A stretch of 64,000 nt of DNA from Angiostrongylus vasorum (GCA_018806985.1 JADANN010000202.1:186001-250000), one strand, 5' to 3'. Counted from the stretch's first letter, positions 44,591 through 59,500 are shown. A program made the numbers and translations. Notes: generated by a model not told the origin, from the sequence alone.

Positions 44591-47500
44591 CCCTGGCGCA
44601 ACGTACCGGTGGTACTATTAGGGCACCGATAGACGGAGCTGGTGGTTCCTGCGAAGAAGATATTATAGTAATTGGTATGTTTTTTTGATGTACGACGGTC
44701 CGAAATTTCTCATTTTAATGAGAATGTATAACGAATACGGTTTTTTAAATTACCTGTTGTAACGCTGCCAATATGGGACCGATAGCTGCTGGGATCCGCA
44801 CAGTATTCGAAGTCTGTCGAGCCATGTAAGACAAAATAAACAAAGTTTCAAAAACTAAATCTTTGAGATCGCAATAGTACTTCAAACTGATTGTATATTA
44901 GAATCACTATAAATGATATCATTAAACGTTCCTTATTATTTGTGGTATTCTTCTTCAAAACATCTATTTATTCACTAGGCATTGCAAATTCGTAATAACT
45001 CTGTTCTGTTGATGATAGCATTCTGCAGTAGTTTGCCTCATGGAGACTAATCACCAAGAATCACTTAATCTGAGTTTAACATCCTCTTCCAGAAAGACTG
45101 ATTAAGGATAAACCCATGCCCTGAACCAGATAGCGCGCACGTCACCCAGTTTTTTCCGAAAAACAGTCAACTTAAGGCAATTATTTTATTAGTATGATGC
45201 TTTTCGCCACAACTTTTTAAAAGTGATGGATTTATCGAAGAGTTCCAGACTCTGACGATGAAGACGAACAAGAGGTGTGTGGTGAAGAGGTGTGCAGAGT
45301 ATGTGGCGCTGAGAAGGTACGTTTTGTTTTTGTTTTGTACGAAAAAACATCTCCAAATTGTGCCCATCATTTTATCCAGTGTATAATTCAACTAGTCCCT
45401 AATTGGACTGCAGCCTCAACGTAACCAGGTTCAGTACCGATTTGTGCTCCCTAGATTTTTGCCGTCGACGGGTTATTGCTGATGGCACGGTTAGGGGTAA
45501 AAAAAATTGGCCGAGAGAAAGAAGCAAGAGCCTCAGTGGTACAGTGGATAACATGTGTCCCTGGAAATGGTAATCGCCAGTGCGAATCTGGGCTAAAGAC
45601 TGAGTTCTGTAAATATTTCCGCATCATTGTAATTGCACTTTGTATAACCCTTGCAGAAAGTTGGTTCTTAACATTCTACTCGTTTTAAATGAATAGAAAG
45701 CTAATTAGTTGAGTTATTCATTCTGTTGATGACGTTTCGTTTGGTTCTTATGTATGTATGAACTCATTATCAGATTGTCATTTTTTTTTATTCTCGTACA
45801 CTTTCATCTACAAGAAAAAACAAACTTTAGTTTCAGTTTTTTTTATTTTCAATTCAACTTATAATATACTTCTTGTTTCTTTACTGCAGCCAAATGTATC
45901 CGTTTTTCCACTGATTTCATAGGCAGGAATGCACTACGGGACCGTCTCTTGTGTAGGATGTAAGGGTTTTTTCCGTCGCGCGCTTATGAAGGCCGACCAA
46001 CTCGAATGTCACGCAAACGGCAACTGCCCAATACGATTCGGTTAGTCGCTTCTTTCTATTCAAAATACTTCTATTAATAGCCATATCTCACCATTAACTG
46101 GTCGCGTGTTTCGATGTGTCCAGCAATACAGACATGATCGTTAGTTCGATCCCGGCACTCTGTGCTCACCAGACGTTCAATCAGGCCTCAGAGGTCGGCG
46201 AATTGGTACCAGATTTGTATGGGAGGAAAGCGCACAGATTTGATAAACGTTGTATAGGCCAAATATGCATTCATTTATGTCTACGAGGCTTAGTTGAGTC
46301 AAATGTATAGAAAATCGCTTATGAAGTAATCGACGCTAAACGCTCTATCCTTTACCTTATAACCGACTGCGTACAGTTCTTTTTTTATTTTCGTAATGAT
46401 TGTTAATGTTACTGTTATTTTGTCTATCGACGAATTCATATTGAAATGGTAGTGGATTGAAATAGAGACCGCTTTGTTATAATAAATGAGTGAAAGAATG
46501 GTGAGAGCCGCTGCACAATTTCCATTCGAGCAGTATTCTGCCGTTTGATCGGGATTTTTTTCTAAGCGGTATCGACACCAACCATCTTTGGACCTCTTAT
46601 GAATTAGAGGAACGTTTACTATTTTATGATTAAGTTTCTGCCGACAGGGCTGCTGTCGATGACATTGCTTTACCTATACCTGAATTTCTGGGTGAAAAAA
46701 GTTGAACCTTTTCTATGCTCGAGTGGCTTTACAATAGGAAGCATTTGCTGCTGCACAAGTTTGACAAGTCAGGCACACCCGCAGCTTCGGTGTAGTGGAA
46801 ACATATTTTTTATTGAGTGTAATTAAGTAACTATACGCTTGGGTTGAACAGTACTAATAATAATTACGTTTTGATCAAATGTTAGAGACAAGTATGAAAA
46901 GATAAAGCGTTCGGCGTTGATCAATCGTTGAAAGATGCGTCATGCATTCGACTTCATCAAGTATCGCAGAGGTGATTGAATTTATATCTGCCTTACACAG
47001 TGACTTGCTAGATCAGTCTGCTAGCAATTTTCCAAGACCGGAGGAATGGAAGGCTAGGTGAATCCGGAGCGCGGGATCGAACCAAGGATCATGTGTGTAT
47101 TCCAGGGCACTTCTAACCACTACGATACAAGCTGCCCATGTTATATTTAAAATTGTTAATACCCATATACAGTAGAATGGGAAATTTAAATATAAATAGT
47201 AACAGTTTTTCTTGACAGATAGAACTCCTGCCATCTGGATTTACCAGTCATAAATTGATCGGTCCTCTAATGCTCATTGTAAAGGAGTAATTTTTTATTA
47301 GCTTTTCATCCATTTGGAATCATTACTTTATCACGTTTTTAAGTAGTGATGTACGCTGTTTTTGATTAGGAGAAAGATAAGCTTGTTTTTTTTTACATCA
47401 ATGGCGATATTAGAAAGTGCTGGATAAGTAATAAACTAATTAAACCGTCAGCATCGCGGGTATGGTCTAACCACATGGCCTGGAAAAGTTATACCTACGG

Positions 47501-50500
47501 ATACAGCTATCAAATAAATTTTTTATTTGTTTTGTCTTAGAAAATCCATAATCATACCTACTCTGCGGTTCCCAGCACTTCTCGCATTCGAGTGATTTCC
47601 CTTGCATCTAACATCCACAATGGTCTTCGTACATTTCGCGTGTTGTTTCAGCTACTTCTTGAGGGTTTCGTCTCCTTTATGAATGCTGTAGAGTGCTGGT
47701 CGAGCAAATTCTCTTTGCAATCTTGAAGATAGCCGGACTAAGGTTTTCCCCCCATGGACTAGAGGGGAGCGTGGGACGGGCATCGAACTAGCGTCTTTTG
47801 TTCTTTAGCGTTGGTGTCACTAATCACTGCTCTATCCCCGCCCCCCTTGAATATATTCGTACTGAAATATTGTCACTGAAACAACACCTTTTATAATTCA
47901 TGACACCAAATTTCTATTAACATTAGAATTGGTAAATAGCTAGCTATTTTTCTTGATAAGCACACAAGAGGTAATTATTATGCATACTATTTATTCCCAA
48001 CAGTTAACGTTTCGGCGCGTTTCGCCTTCATCAGAGCTGTTTTACTCTTCCACCGAGTATTGCTCGTGTAGAGCTCGCATAGATGGGTGATGCCATCGGA
48101 ATAATCGTAAAAAAACTGACCCTTAAGAAGGCGAAATCCGCCAAAACGTTAGCTGTTGTGAATAAATATTATATAATAAAAACCTCTTATATGCTTATGA
48201 ATAAAATAGCGAACAGCTTTTGTTTCAGATTTTCGAACTCAATGTCGAAGTTGTCGATTTGAGAAGTGCTTAGAGGCCGGTATGAAGCCCGAAGGTAAGA
48301 ATTAGCACTGTGTTTAAAGTGATATAGTAGACACATACATCAGTCCTTTAATAGCTTTAGTTAAAAGAAAGAAGGTTCCCAATTCTTTATTAAGCCTGTC
48401 GACCAAATCGGGACTACATCCTGAAGCAGAAGAAGAAGACTGCGCTACCAAAACAAAGCGTAAATTCGTAGAATTTTTTTTTCCGAATTTTTTTTGTTGT
48501 TTATCAAACGTCCTTAATTTTGTGGCTTTCTTCGGTTGCAATGCCTCTCTGAAGTAAAATCTATGCAAATGATATTTATTAAGATACTTGTAGATCAGTT
48601 GTTCTCCAAAGCCCATAAATAAAAGCGACTGGATGAAAAAAACTGACGGTTGAGATGAGAACGTTGCTGATGAACTTATTAAATATCGAAGCAAAAGTGA
48701 TGAAGGTAGTCGCTTTTTGAGCACACTTTTCTTCTCTATCATTATTAGTATGTTTATTCGGGTAGTTATTATTAATAATCTTTATTATTGTTAATGATGC
48801 TGATATTTGCAAAACTCCGGACCGCAGGTGTCTGCGGTGGGGAACGAACGCGCTATTGTCCTTTCCGGGGTGTAACGCGTTCACCACAACACCATGCGGG
48901 TCCTTCGTTTCGCCTGTCTCTCAGCTAGTTCTATCGATCAGTGCCATCAGCAATCATCCATCAGCGGGATTGATCTGGGGAGTACAAATCGGCAATGAAC
49001 CCAGTTAAGCTGAGGCTGTAGTTATAATCGCTATCTGCTCACTGCAACCCAATTGGTAACGCTCCAACCTCGCTATATCAGGACTCCAAGGAGCATTGCT
49101 CGACCAACATTCTATGACATTCAAGATGAAGTGAAAATCCTCAAGAACCAATCGAAGCCACAAATAAAAGTTGGAAGATCTTCGTGGGCAATAGATGCGA
49201 GTAAACGAATCGAATGTGAGAAGTGCTGGGATCCCCACGGTAGACGTGAAGACGGGTCATACAAAATAGAATAACAAATGAAGTTTTGCAACGACTTTCT
49301 TTAAAAGACTTATTCTCAATGCACTGTAGTTTATACAATTTCATCGGTTTCGCGAAATTATTTCTCCGTTGTAGTGTTTTTCCCAAGACTGATGAACTTG
49401 TGATACCCGATTCCAAAGACCGAAAATGAAAAAGTCATCATAAGCAAATTAGGCTTGGGAAATTCTTGAGTGTTTCATCTTGATTTAACGTCTGAAGCGG
49501 ACCTCACCTGCTGTCTTATAGGACCCAGTTTTTTATCTTATCTTACAATGCTGTGAAGAAATGTGTACTTTCTGGTGTTTAGAGGAAGCTTCGCAGGAAC
49601 CGAAGAGGGCGATAGTGAACGTGAGGAGCGGAACAGACTTCTTAAGGACATTCTCGCTTTCGCTCGTCTATTTCATGCGACAGTCATTTATCGAGCTTAT
49701 TCAACACTTCATTGTCTTCCAGTTGCTGAATTGTGAACTTTCAGATTTCTACAACCGTTGCAATAGTTTTCCGAGGGAGAGCATCGATTAGCAGCTTCAG
49801 ACAGTTTTTGTCACTTGCTGATCCGCGTACTTGAATTTCTCCGTGATAACTACGCCCATCTATAGCACAAGGCCTCTTGGACCATCTGCTTACTAGGCGT
49901 TTAGTGGTCCTTCCTATATACTAATTCTCAGAACCAACTTTCTATTAATCTGGATATTGTTCGACAAGTCAGCGTTTTCCTGTTGAGTGGACACAAGATT
50001 CTTAATAACAAGATGTGTTCAATACTGGCTCTTGTTTCGGCAGTTTCGCCTTTTTCAAAACCGGGAAAGTTCAATTTGAGAAATCAGCCGATTGCGACGA
50101 ACACTCCTACAACCCAAACAGAAAAAACTCAACACGCAAACTTGATTCGCATAGTAAGCAGCTTCTTTTAAACACTCACTGTTTTGTTCTTTATAAATCT
50201 TCCAGTTATTGTTGGCTGCTCAGAGTCCTAGATGGGGGAGGAATGTTTCTGACTTAGGTCAAAAAACCAACAAGGTCGCGCGTGACCACAAGGCACTTCT
50301 TGCGGTTCATTCTTTGATTCTGAAATTTATTCAAAACGTTTCAAGAGTTTCACGCTCTGATACTTTAGTTTCCTGTGCGAGGATAGTGACTTTCACTTCA
50401 AAATGTTCTCCGTTGTCTGTCTCCTGTGCACGCCTAGCGGGATATTTGGTTTAACGAAGTTTACCATAGAGGTGTTCTTTTATATGAACACAAAGTGGTC

Positions 50501-53500
50501 TACCTGTTTTGTTTTGTTGTTCTATATTGTTTTGTTTTTTGTTTTGTTATCCCTTCCAACAAGCTTTGCAAGAAATCATGTGAACCGTACCCTGTAACGG
50601 CTCACAGCGCAAGAATATGAAAGGCGTTCGCAGGAGTGAATAAGAGCGAGGAACTGTTTTAAAGGACCTCAAACTTGGGTAATTAAACCTTTATACGTAT
50701 ATACATACTCTTTACACAACAATGCGATGAGATTTGTAATGTATGTACAATAAATTACAAATGAGGTAGTTCAGTGGGTTTTTTTACCTAATAAAATGCA
50801 TTAACAATAGTGTGTGGACCAATGTAACGGCTCACAGCACAAGAATATGAAAGGCGTTCGTGGGAGTGAATAAGAGTGAAGAATTGTTTCGTAATGTACC
50901 TGTGAGCAATGAAGGTATTTAACTTGTGTTAACAACACAACGTAATTACATAAGGATCGACGATAACAGTGTATTAGCAAAGCAGGAGCTAAGGATTACA
51001 GTTAATATCGTTACAACCTAAGCAAATGAGTTTGTAAAGAAAGATTAAACGGGAGGGAAATGATGATGGAATAGCAACGGCGATGTCCGTGGCGCTGTCA
51101 GAAGCCAAATGACGGTGCTAGTGAGCGCGGCTACATCCAAGCGAGTGGCGTTGGTCGTAGGGTCAAGGCTCGGGTGGCGAGGTCTAGTCCGCAAGCAATG
51201 AGACATACCCAATAGCATGCCTGGTGGTGTGACTAATGGCTACAAGATGCTGTGTCTAGTGGCGTGCCCGATGGCTAGAATGGGATGTGGATGTAGGGCA
51301 CGCATTCGGGCGTTGTGGCAAATGCAGTCTCTATCGACTTATAGAATGTGTTTGTTAGGTAGACAGTGAATTCTCTATCTGATAGAGGAATTCTCTATGT
51401 GCCCCTAGCTTTAATGCATTAGTGATTGCTAGAAAGAAATGCGCGTGATATGCCATAGTGATTATGATGGGTAATGAGAATAGAGAGCTCAATAACTGAA
51501 ATCTACTGCAGAAAGTAAAGCCGCAATAAGGAGGGGGACGAGTACAGGAGCAGTGCCTAAGAGATTAGAATCGTGACTAGTTGCTCTCTTTATTTCCGCT
51601 GGAGCAGGCGGAGTTACGGGCGTAGTTTGAGAGTTCCCTTTTAGTTGAGGACAACATCGCCTATTCATCTTACGTAAGAGCACTAAACAAGATATGACAG
51701 ACAAAAGATATTCTTATGATGGTATGCATTGAAAAGCGTCTTAAATAAGGCAACATATAAAGAACTCTGCTTTTCCAAAGATATTATTCAAACAAGGACT
51801 ACATAGCTTATAGAGGAAGTTAAGCTCATATGACTATAAATTTTACACGAAAAAGTGATTAAACAATACATTGGAGAAACTGGAAGATATAAACACCTGA
51901 ATATGTGCGAGTGCTGTGGTAAGAAGTAGAAATGAATAGAGGTGGAGGATACTCTGCATTAGATAGACAGCAGTCTCTATGAGATACCTCAATACTTACT
52001 TGTTAGTTAAATGGCCCGTCATTACTAGTTGTGCGGGCCCCCAGCATAACCACTATTTTTCGGAGATCTGCTGGTTAAGCTAAAGTGATTCCCTGGAATC
52101 ACGAGGGGGCACCCTGGCCAAAGTCTGTCCCAGATCGTCACCACGACATGCAGTCGCAGCCCATGTGGATCAGAGAGAGATTTGCCACCATGCGACTACG
52201 ATACCAGGGTGGCGGTGGATCCTGATATTACTTTACTCTTAGTTAGGCTTCCTGATGGAAACGCCGGAGTCATTCTCAGCATGGGAGACCTTGCCAGGGG
52301 ATGAAAACCCCCGCTTTATATCTCAGTCCGATACCCAGGAACACCTCCCACCCACGATGGGACGGTAAACCGTTGGAAGGGAGACACTTCAATATCGCAA
52401 ATATTTTGGAGCTGAAGACAAGGCAATAAAACCGAGCGGCACGACTTTCTGATTATACAGACACCTTTGTTCTGGTCTTTCTGTTCCACTATTCGCCTTT
52501 CCAAGGATGTCTGCTATGCTTACGTTTGCATTTTCGTATGAGCGTTAGGTATCACATGTTGTATTGTCTCCAACGCTTCTTGCATTCCATTCGTTTTCCC
52601 GTATCCATCATCCACAAAAGCTTTTCGGATTCGCATGTGCCTTCGACTACTGCTTGTGTATTTTCCCTTCTTCGTGAATGTCGTTGAATCCTCGTCGATT
52701 AGATCCTCTCTGGAATCCTGTCGTAGCCGTGCTAGAATGTTTTCTGACATTCACCGAAGGCAATCGCCAGGTTTTGTCAATCGCAGGATGCTTTTCGCAG
52801 ACATGTATGGTAGCAACTTGTTGGGCCCAGAGGAATGAGGAGCTTGGTTGGCCTGCTGCTATGTTGAATCAAGGCTTTGCGCTTACCGAAACCCATTTCA
52901 ACCACTGCATTATCCTTTTACCTTTGATGTCACTTATGATATGAAAGCTCCCTTCTCGTTCTTAATATTAATCTCTTTGATCCTCCACGGAGTGTATCTA
53001 GCACAATCACTATTCTTGGAAAATCCACGTGTACTTCCTCTATGAACTAACTAATAGAAGACTAATAGGTCATTGTACCTCAAACAAATTATAGTGAGCC
53101 CGGAAACCTAATTATGATATTTTGACTTATTATTTACTGCCTACTCTTTTTTTAGCGGCAGGGTATGTATTGCGAAATATAACTTTAATGGTGCTGAGAT
53201 ATTTGCAAAATCTCCGGACCGCAGGTGTCTACGGTGGGGAACGAACGCGCTATTGTCCTTTCCGGGGAGTAGCGCGCTCACCACCACACCATGCGGGTCC
53301 TTCGTTTCGCCTGTCTCTCAGCTAGTTCGGAGGACCCGCATGGTGTGGTGGTGAGCGCGCTACTCCCCGGAAAGGACAATAGCGCGTTCGTTCCCCACCG
53401 TAGACACCTGCGGTCCGGAGTTTTGCAAATATCTCAGCATCATTAAAGCTAATTATGGTATTTTTTTTCAAGGGTGACACGAATGTAGATGCTTCACAGT

Positions 53501-56500
53501 TATATCCATTGCGAGTAAACAGACTTCGAGAAATCATTGCCGATCCAACTAAGCTGAAAGGCAAACGATGTGAGGTGAGGAGGGTTTCCAATTTTTTTTC
53601 TTCTTCGTTTCATCTGTTACATATGATTAAACTAGTGTAAACCACGTTAGAGTAAGATATTTTGCTGTGTTCAAACCAAAACTGAAATACCATTGTTCGA
53701 TAATTTGTTGAATAAATGAAAGACGAAAAAAAAAGCGTTGTTCTGTAACACGCTGTTTTCTTGGTAAGCATACACGAGGATGTTACCACACTATTTATTT
53801 ATCCGCAAAAGCTGACGTTTTGGTGGGTTGTGCCTTCTACAGATCCAGAAAAGGTATTGTTAAATGCATTGCTTGTACTGTTTTGTTTTCCCTGTCTTAT
53901 GGGGTGGTGGAGGAAGCGAAAATGGTCTGAATAATGTCAGGTTGTAACGTATGAAATGTCTGCTTTTATTGTTTTAAGGTTTGTGTAATATTTTTTAAAT
54001 AATTATTTCGTTTTTTTATGTATGTTTAATATAAATTTTTTGAAGCACAGAGTCTGCTCTTTCTATACCGGTATTGGTTTTTTTTCAACATTTAATATTT
54101 TAACGTATTTATAAGCTTTAACTTTGGTATGAACCAACGTGATATTCGTGTCCTTGTTTGTACGAGTGGGAGAGTGGACATAATGCCGCGGAAGGAGCTC
54201 GGAAAATCATCAAGTTTAAGGTGAAGGTAGTGTTGGTGAATCAACAATGCAAAAAATGGTTTAGGATATTCCAATTTGGTGATTTCGACCTTCAAGTTAA
54301 GAAAGGCAGCGGACATCTCAGTGAACTTGACGACAACGAATTGAAGGCACTAGTGAAATTTAAAGAACAGCTTGGCGTAAGCACAGCAACAGTTTCTACT
54401 CACTTGAGTCGCATAGGAAAGACAAAAAAAACTCGACAAATGGGTGCCGCACGAATTAAACGATAATCGAAAAAAATCGCCGTTTTGAAGTGTCGTATGC
54501 TCTTATTTCGCGCAAAAAATTTTTCTTGGTCGAATTGTGACGTGCAACGAGAAGTGGGTTCTGGGCGACAACCGGAGGCGTTCAGCTCAATGCATGGATT
54601 GCGATCAGGGTCCACAGCACATTCCAAAGCCGAAATTGCACAAAAAAGGTTACGATGACTGTTTTGTGGTCTGCAGCCGGGCTGATTCACCACAGCTTGT
54701 TGAATCCGGGTTAAACGATTACGGCAGAGAAGTATTGCCAACAAATCCACGAAATGCACCGTAAACTCTTACAACAACGACCGTCCTTAGTCAACAGGAA
54801 AAGGACCAATCCTTCTCCAAGGCAACGCCCGGCTTAATGTTGCAGAACCAGCGCTGCAGAATTTGAACAAGTTGAGCTACGAAACTTCGCCTCATCCGCC
54901 ATAGTCGCCAGACCTCTTGCCTACTGGCTATCACTTCTTCAAGCACCTTGACAACTTCGTTCGCGAGAAACGCTTCACCAATCACGACGACGCAAAAAAT
55001 GCCTTCAACGATTCGCCGCTTCCAGAACTCCAGAATTTCACGCAACTGGAATAAATAAACTTGTTTCTTTTTTGAAGAAAATGTGCTGATTTTAAATGTA
55101 TACTTCGATTAGTATGATATAGCACGAAAAAAGTTGTGGTTATTTAAAATTCACACTTAAAATCGGACATTTCATGTGTTACAACCTAATACCACATAAA
55201 ATGGGGACGGGCTACATACACTTTGTTTCGAGCACTAACTGATTTTTCCTGGATATATCATTGTAGTGCGCCATCGCATGAGTATGGTTATCGCCAGCTC
55301 TTGCATAAATCATACTCAGCGTGAGGAATTTCCTTATTGAAAAACACCTGTCGTCCGGTTGATCGTCGAGTCTCTCGTTGAGCATTATATCTTTCTTCTA
55401 AGGTTTTTGTGAAGAACCCCTAACCATCGTTTAGTGGTCTTCCTGCAGAACGTTTGACATTTCGAAGAATCTAGTCACTAAGGACTGCTGTCCTACGGTT
55501 GTCGTTCATAGTCATTACGTGACAAGCCCACCTTATTTTTGACCAAATAGCGTGTAGAATGGAGTCTGTGATTTTTGATCGTTGACGTAAGTCGGAGCTT
55601 CGAATCGCTTTTTTTCACTTGCGTTATACGGTTTATTCTGAACATCGTCTTTTCGACTGCGCCTGAAGTAAAGCTGAATGGTCTTTCACCTGCTTATGTA
55701 GCGATCATGTTTCCTACGTGCACGCTAAGGCGTGAAGAATCATGGAGTGGAGAAGATAGGCACGGAGTCGGATGTTCTTCGTTCTCTTCGCTACATCCTC
55801 GGTGCTTTTAGTACCTCTCCATGTCCTTCGCTTCCTCCAGCTCAACTCTGGAGCTGGAGTTCATCATGTTGATTTTCCGACCAAGATAGACGTAGCTGGA
55901 ACATTTCGTGATATTCATGGCGTTGAGCGTGAATGGGGCATGCGTAACCAATCCGTTCTTCATGAACACCGTTTTTGTGAGATTTAGTCGAAAACCAATC
56001 TTTCCACAGCATGAATTAGGCTAGCATTGGATGCGCATGGCTAATGGTGTTCCAAAAACATCATCCACAAAGCGAAGATAGTGTTATTGCCGACCATCGT
56101 TTTTCACTCTCATATTGTCCTATTCCAATGTTCGCATGATGTTTTGGAGGAGAACAGTAAATACCTCCGGCAGATGGTATCGCCTTATCTAGTCCGTCTT
56201 TTTGACGTTGGTGTTTATATCGTTATAGAACGGTGATATCTTGGTTATGGAATTGTTATATAGCTCGCGAAGGATCTTTTTGTCCTGAGTGTGGACTATC
56301 TGGCTCTCCAGGGCTTCGAGGACTGCTTCTATCTCAAGTGAGTCAAAAGCTTTGTTTAAATCGATGAAAATGAGGCAGAGAGGTTTATTGTACTCTCACG
56401 ATACTTCAATGAGACTTGTTATCGTGTGGATGTGCTCTGTCGTACCGAATCCTTTTGGAAACCCTTCTCGCTCACATAGCTGTTCTCTGTCCAGTGTTCC

Positions 56501-59500
56501 ATCAGTCCTGCTTAGGAAGACTCAAGCGAAAAGTTTGCAGAGGGCAGACAATAAGCAGATTGGGCGATAGTTATCGATACCGTAGATATCATCGTTCTTG
56601 GACAATAGCACGTTCTTGCTGGTCTTTGACTGCGTCTCAGAGAAGCAAAGGTTGCTTTTTGTTCCTCGGTTGACCCCCTATCTGCCACCCGGGGAGCCTC
56701 CACGTTGCTTCGCGAGTAACTGGCATGAGATTCCTTTATGAGAGAGATCCTTATTAAAGCATTATTGAAAATACTCTCAGTAAATGGTTTTAGATGCGCT
56801 ATGAACCATTTCGTATGGCAAAGAATAATGAGCTATCCATGGTGGCCTACCGACGGCTTATCGCCGCAATCGATTGGGTGGAGCATCTTTCCGTGTTGAT
56901 AGGTGGCCTAAGTGTTGACGATCGAGTAGGGTGCACTATGGACTTTTTAACATTTATGCCGTTTTTAAGCTGTTAATAAAATTTAGTTATATATATATAT
57001 ATATATATTCAGGTGGCTTTGGTAAAAAACGCTTTCGCTCCACTTATGGTGTTCAAATTCGCGTGTCGAACTGTTGAGGTGGCAAAGGACAAAAAATATC
57101 CTTTGTCTTTGTAACTTCGCCTATGTTCCGAGAAATATATCGGCAGCATTTTCCGATAGTTAGTAAGTGATCTTTATCCCGTATTGTGTACTTGCGCTCA
57201 AAATATAACCTGATGATTCGTTAAAATCCTGAAAGCGGTGATGCTCCTACCGGAATTCGGCAACCATTCGTTAAGAGTTCCTTATTGGTTTAAGGTATGA
57301 TCTCTGATACTACCAGGTGACTAATGTGTTAAAACTTTGTTCATAAATGAGTTGTTTATTTTTATCGTTGTAAATTTGTTGAGGATAATTCGTTTGAAGT
57401 TCTATCTGTTTGTCAACAGGACGTTTAATGTATGCGGTATCTTATAAGTTTCTAGCGAAAGTTTCGTTATAATTTTCTATGAAGCTGTAAACGGTAATGA
57501 CCACAACTAACCCCTTTATGGTTAAAACAGGATTTTTTTTCGCTGCCTTTTTCCAGTCACCTTGGAAACGGCCTCGTTGATCGTGCCTTAGACGAATTGG
57601 TTCAGCCATATCGTGCCTATGGAATGCGAGAAGAGGAAATCGTCTGTATGAGTGCTTTGATCGTTCTCAATCCATGTACGTTTTGTTGATGGACTATTCA
57701 TGTTGAATTATTAATAATATTAATTAGCAGTTAATCCTTCCTTAAATCCGTCTTACCTCCAACAGTTTGTCATGAATACCGTATCTTGGAGGATTATGAA
57801 AACGTGTGGGAATTTTTCTCCCCCGATAGTTTGAATTGAATGTTTTCAAGTCTTCATCATAGGGAGAAGCACAACATTTGGCTCAGAGTGGTCATTGTCA
57901 TTCTAGCCGTAATCTTGCTTTTAGCGCTGTTTTACTTAAAGGGTTGATCGTCCTTTAAACTGCGTTTGCGATATTAAACGTTGGAAACTTGACAGTATAA
58001 GCAAAACAATGTTCTTTGACAGTAGCGCAGAGATTTATCAGTGGAGGCATTCGATAAGATTTTGGAACTTCGAAATAAAGTCGAGGATGCATTGTTTGTC
58101 GTCATAAAAGAGGCACGTAGTACTCAACATCCGGCCGTTTGTTTTGGACGCATTCTTCTGTCGCTACCCATTGTCACGGTCAGTTACTTAGTTTCTAGAT
58201 TTAGTGTTACTTCGATGACTCCATTTATATCCTTGATAAGTCATGAAAATCGACAGCTTTTTTGTAGTTGAAAGCATACCTTTGACGGGATAAATATGAT
58301 AAGCGAGTTGTAGTTCTTAGTCGTCGATACTTATAGACATACTTTACATTCGAAATTTTGTGATGATAGAGCAAATATTCTCTTTAGACCCATATCCAAT
58401 ATCGTCAATACATTCTTCATGTCATTTAATTTAGATGCTGGCGAATAGCATGTGTGAGAATCTGCAATTCGCTCAGATATTCTCTAATTCTGGAAGGATC
58501 CCGTTGCTGACCGATCTTTTCGGGTATGTTAGACGACTGAATGTTGACACTGTCACAGATCATCTCAGTCACTGTATGCATCATAACAACGATAATTCGG
58601 TATTCGTTTGTGTGTTTAGCAATGCTTCGCTTTCATAGTCTAGAGCAACATAACACGACGGATATGATCAGATATTTTTCATATCGTAAATGCTTATTGA
58701 CTCTGTTACTTGCTCGGCCATCGTCAACAAGAGTAGTGCGTGCTTTAACATGTTTTCCATTCTCTTCTTTAACTTGGAAAAGTTGTCCATAGTATTGGTC
58801 CACTTTAACAGATAACACCCACGATGCATTAAATACAATGCATTCCACAATGCAAATGAACATATCTCAAGGATGTTGAGATATGACCAAAACTCGGAAT
58901 CTCGGTTGCACTTCGAACCCGCGATTATCCTTTTTCAAGGTTCACATGTTATCCACTGCACGAACCAAGGCTGCTTTGCTTTTCCTCTCAGCCATTTTTT
59001 TACTCTAGCAGTGGATAACACGTGAGGCCCCGGAAAGGACATTCGCTACTTCGAAGCGCACCTGAAGTTCTGAGTTTTGCTCATATTACAACATCCTTGT
59101 GGTTTTTACTTCACGTAATATCCTCCACGAAAAAAAGAATGGAAACAGATGGGGTTGAAATGTTGTGATCAAGAATGATTTTTTGGCATTTTCTACGCCA
59201 CATGATATTTACGAACAGCATGATGTCTTGTAGCATCAGTTAGAGGTAAAACATCGGTTCAACCCAAGAAAAAACAAAAGGATAAAGAGGATAGTTCATT
59301 TAGAACCTTGGCATTGATCAATAATCCATTGTCTTCTCGATGGACAAATATGAGCTTGTTATTAGAACATTTATTCAATGAAAAAAGCTGACGTTTAAGC
59401 GGTTTCGCCTTCTTCAGAGCCTGGAAATGTCAAATTGGCATGCAATTCATTCACCCAAACACTTCCATAACCCTATGCAGAAGAAGCCGTTGCATAAATT

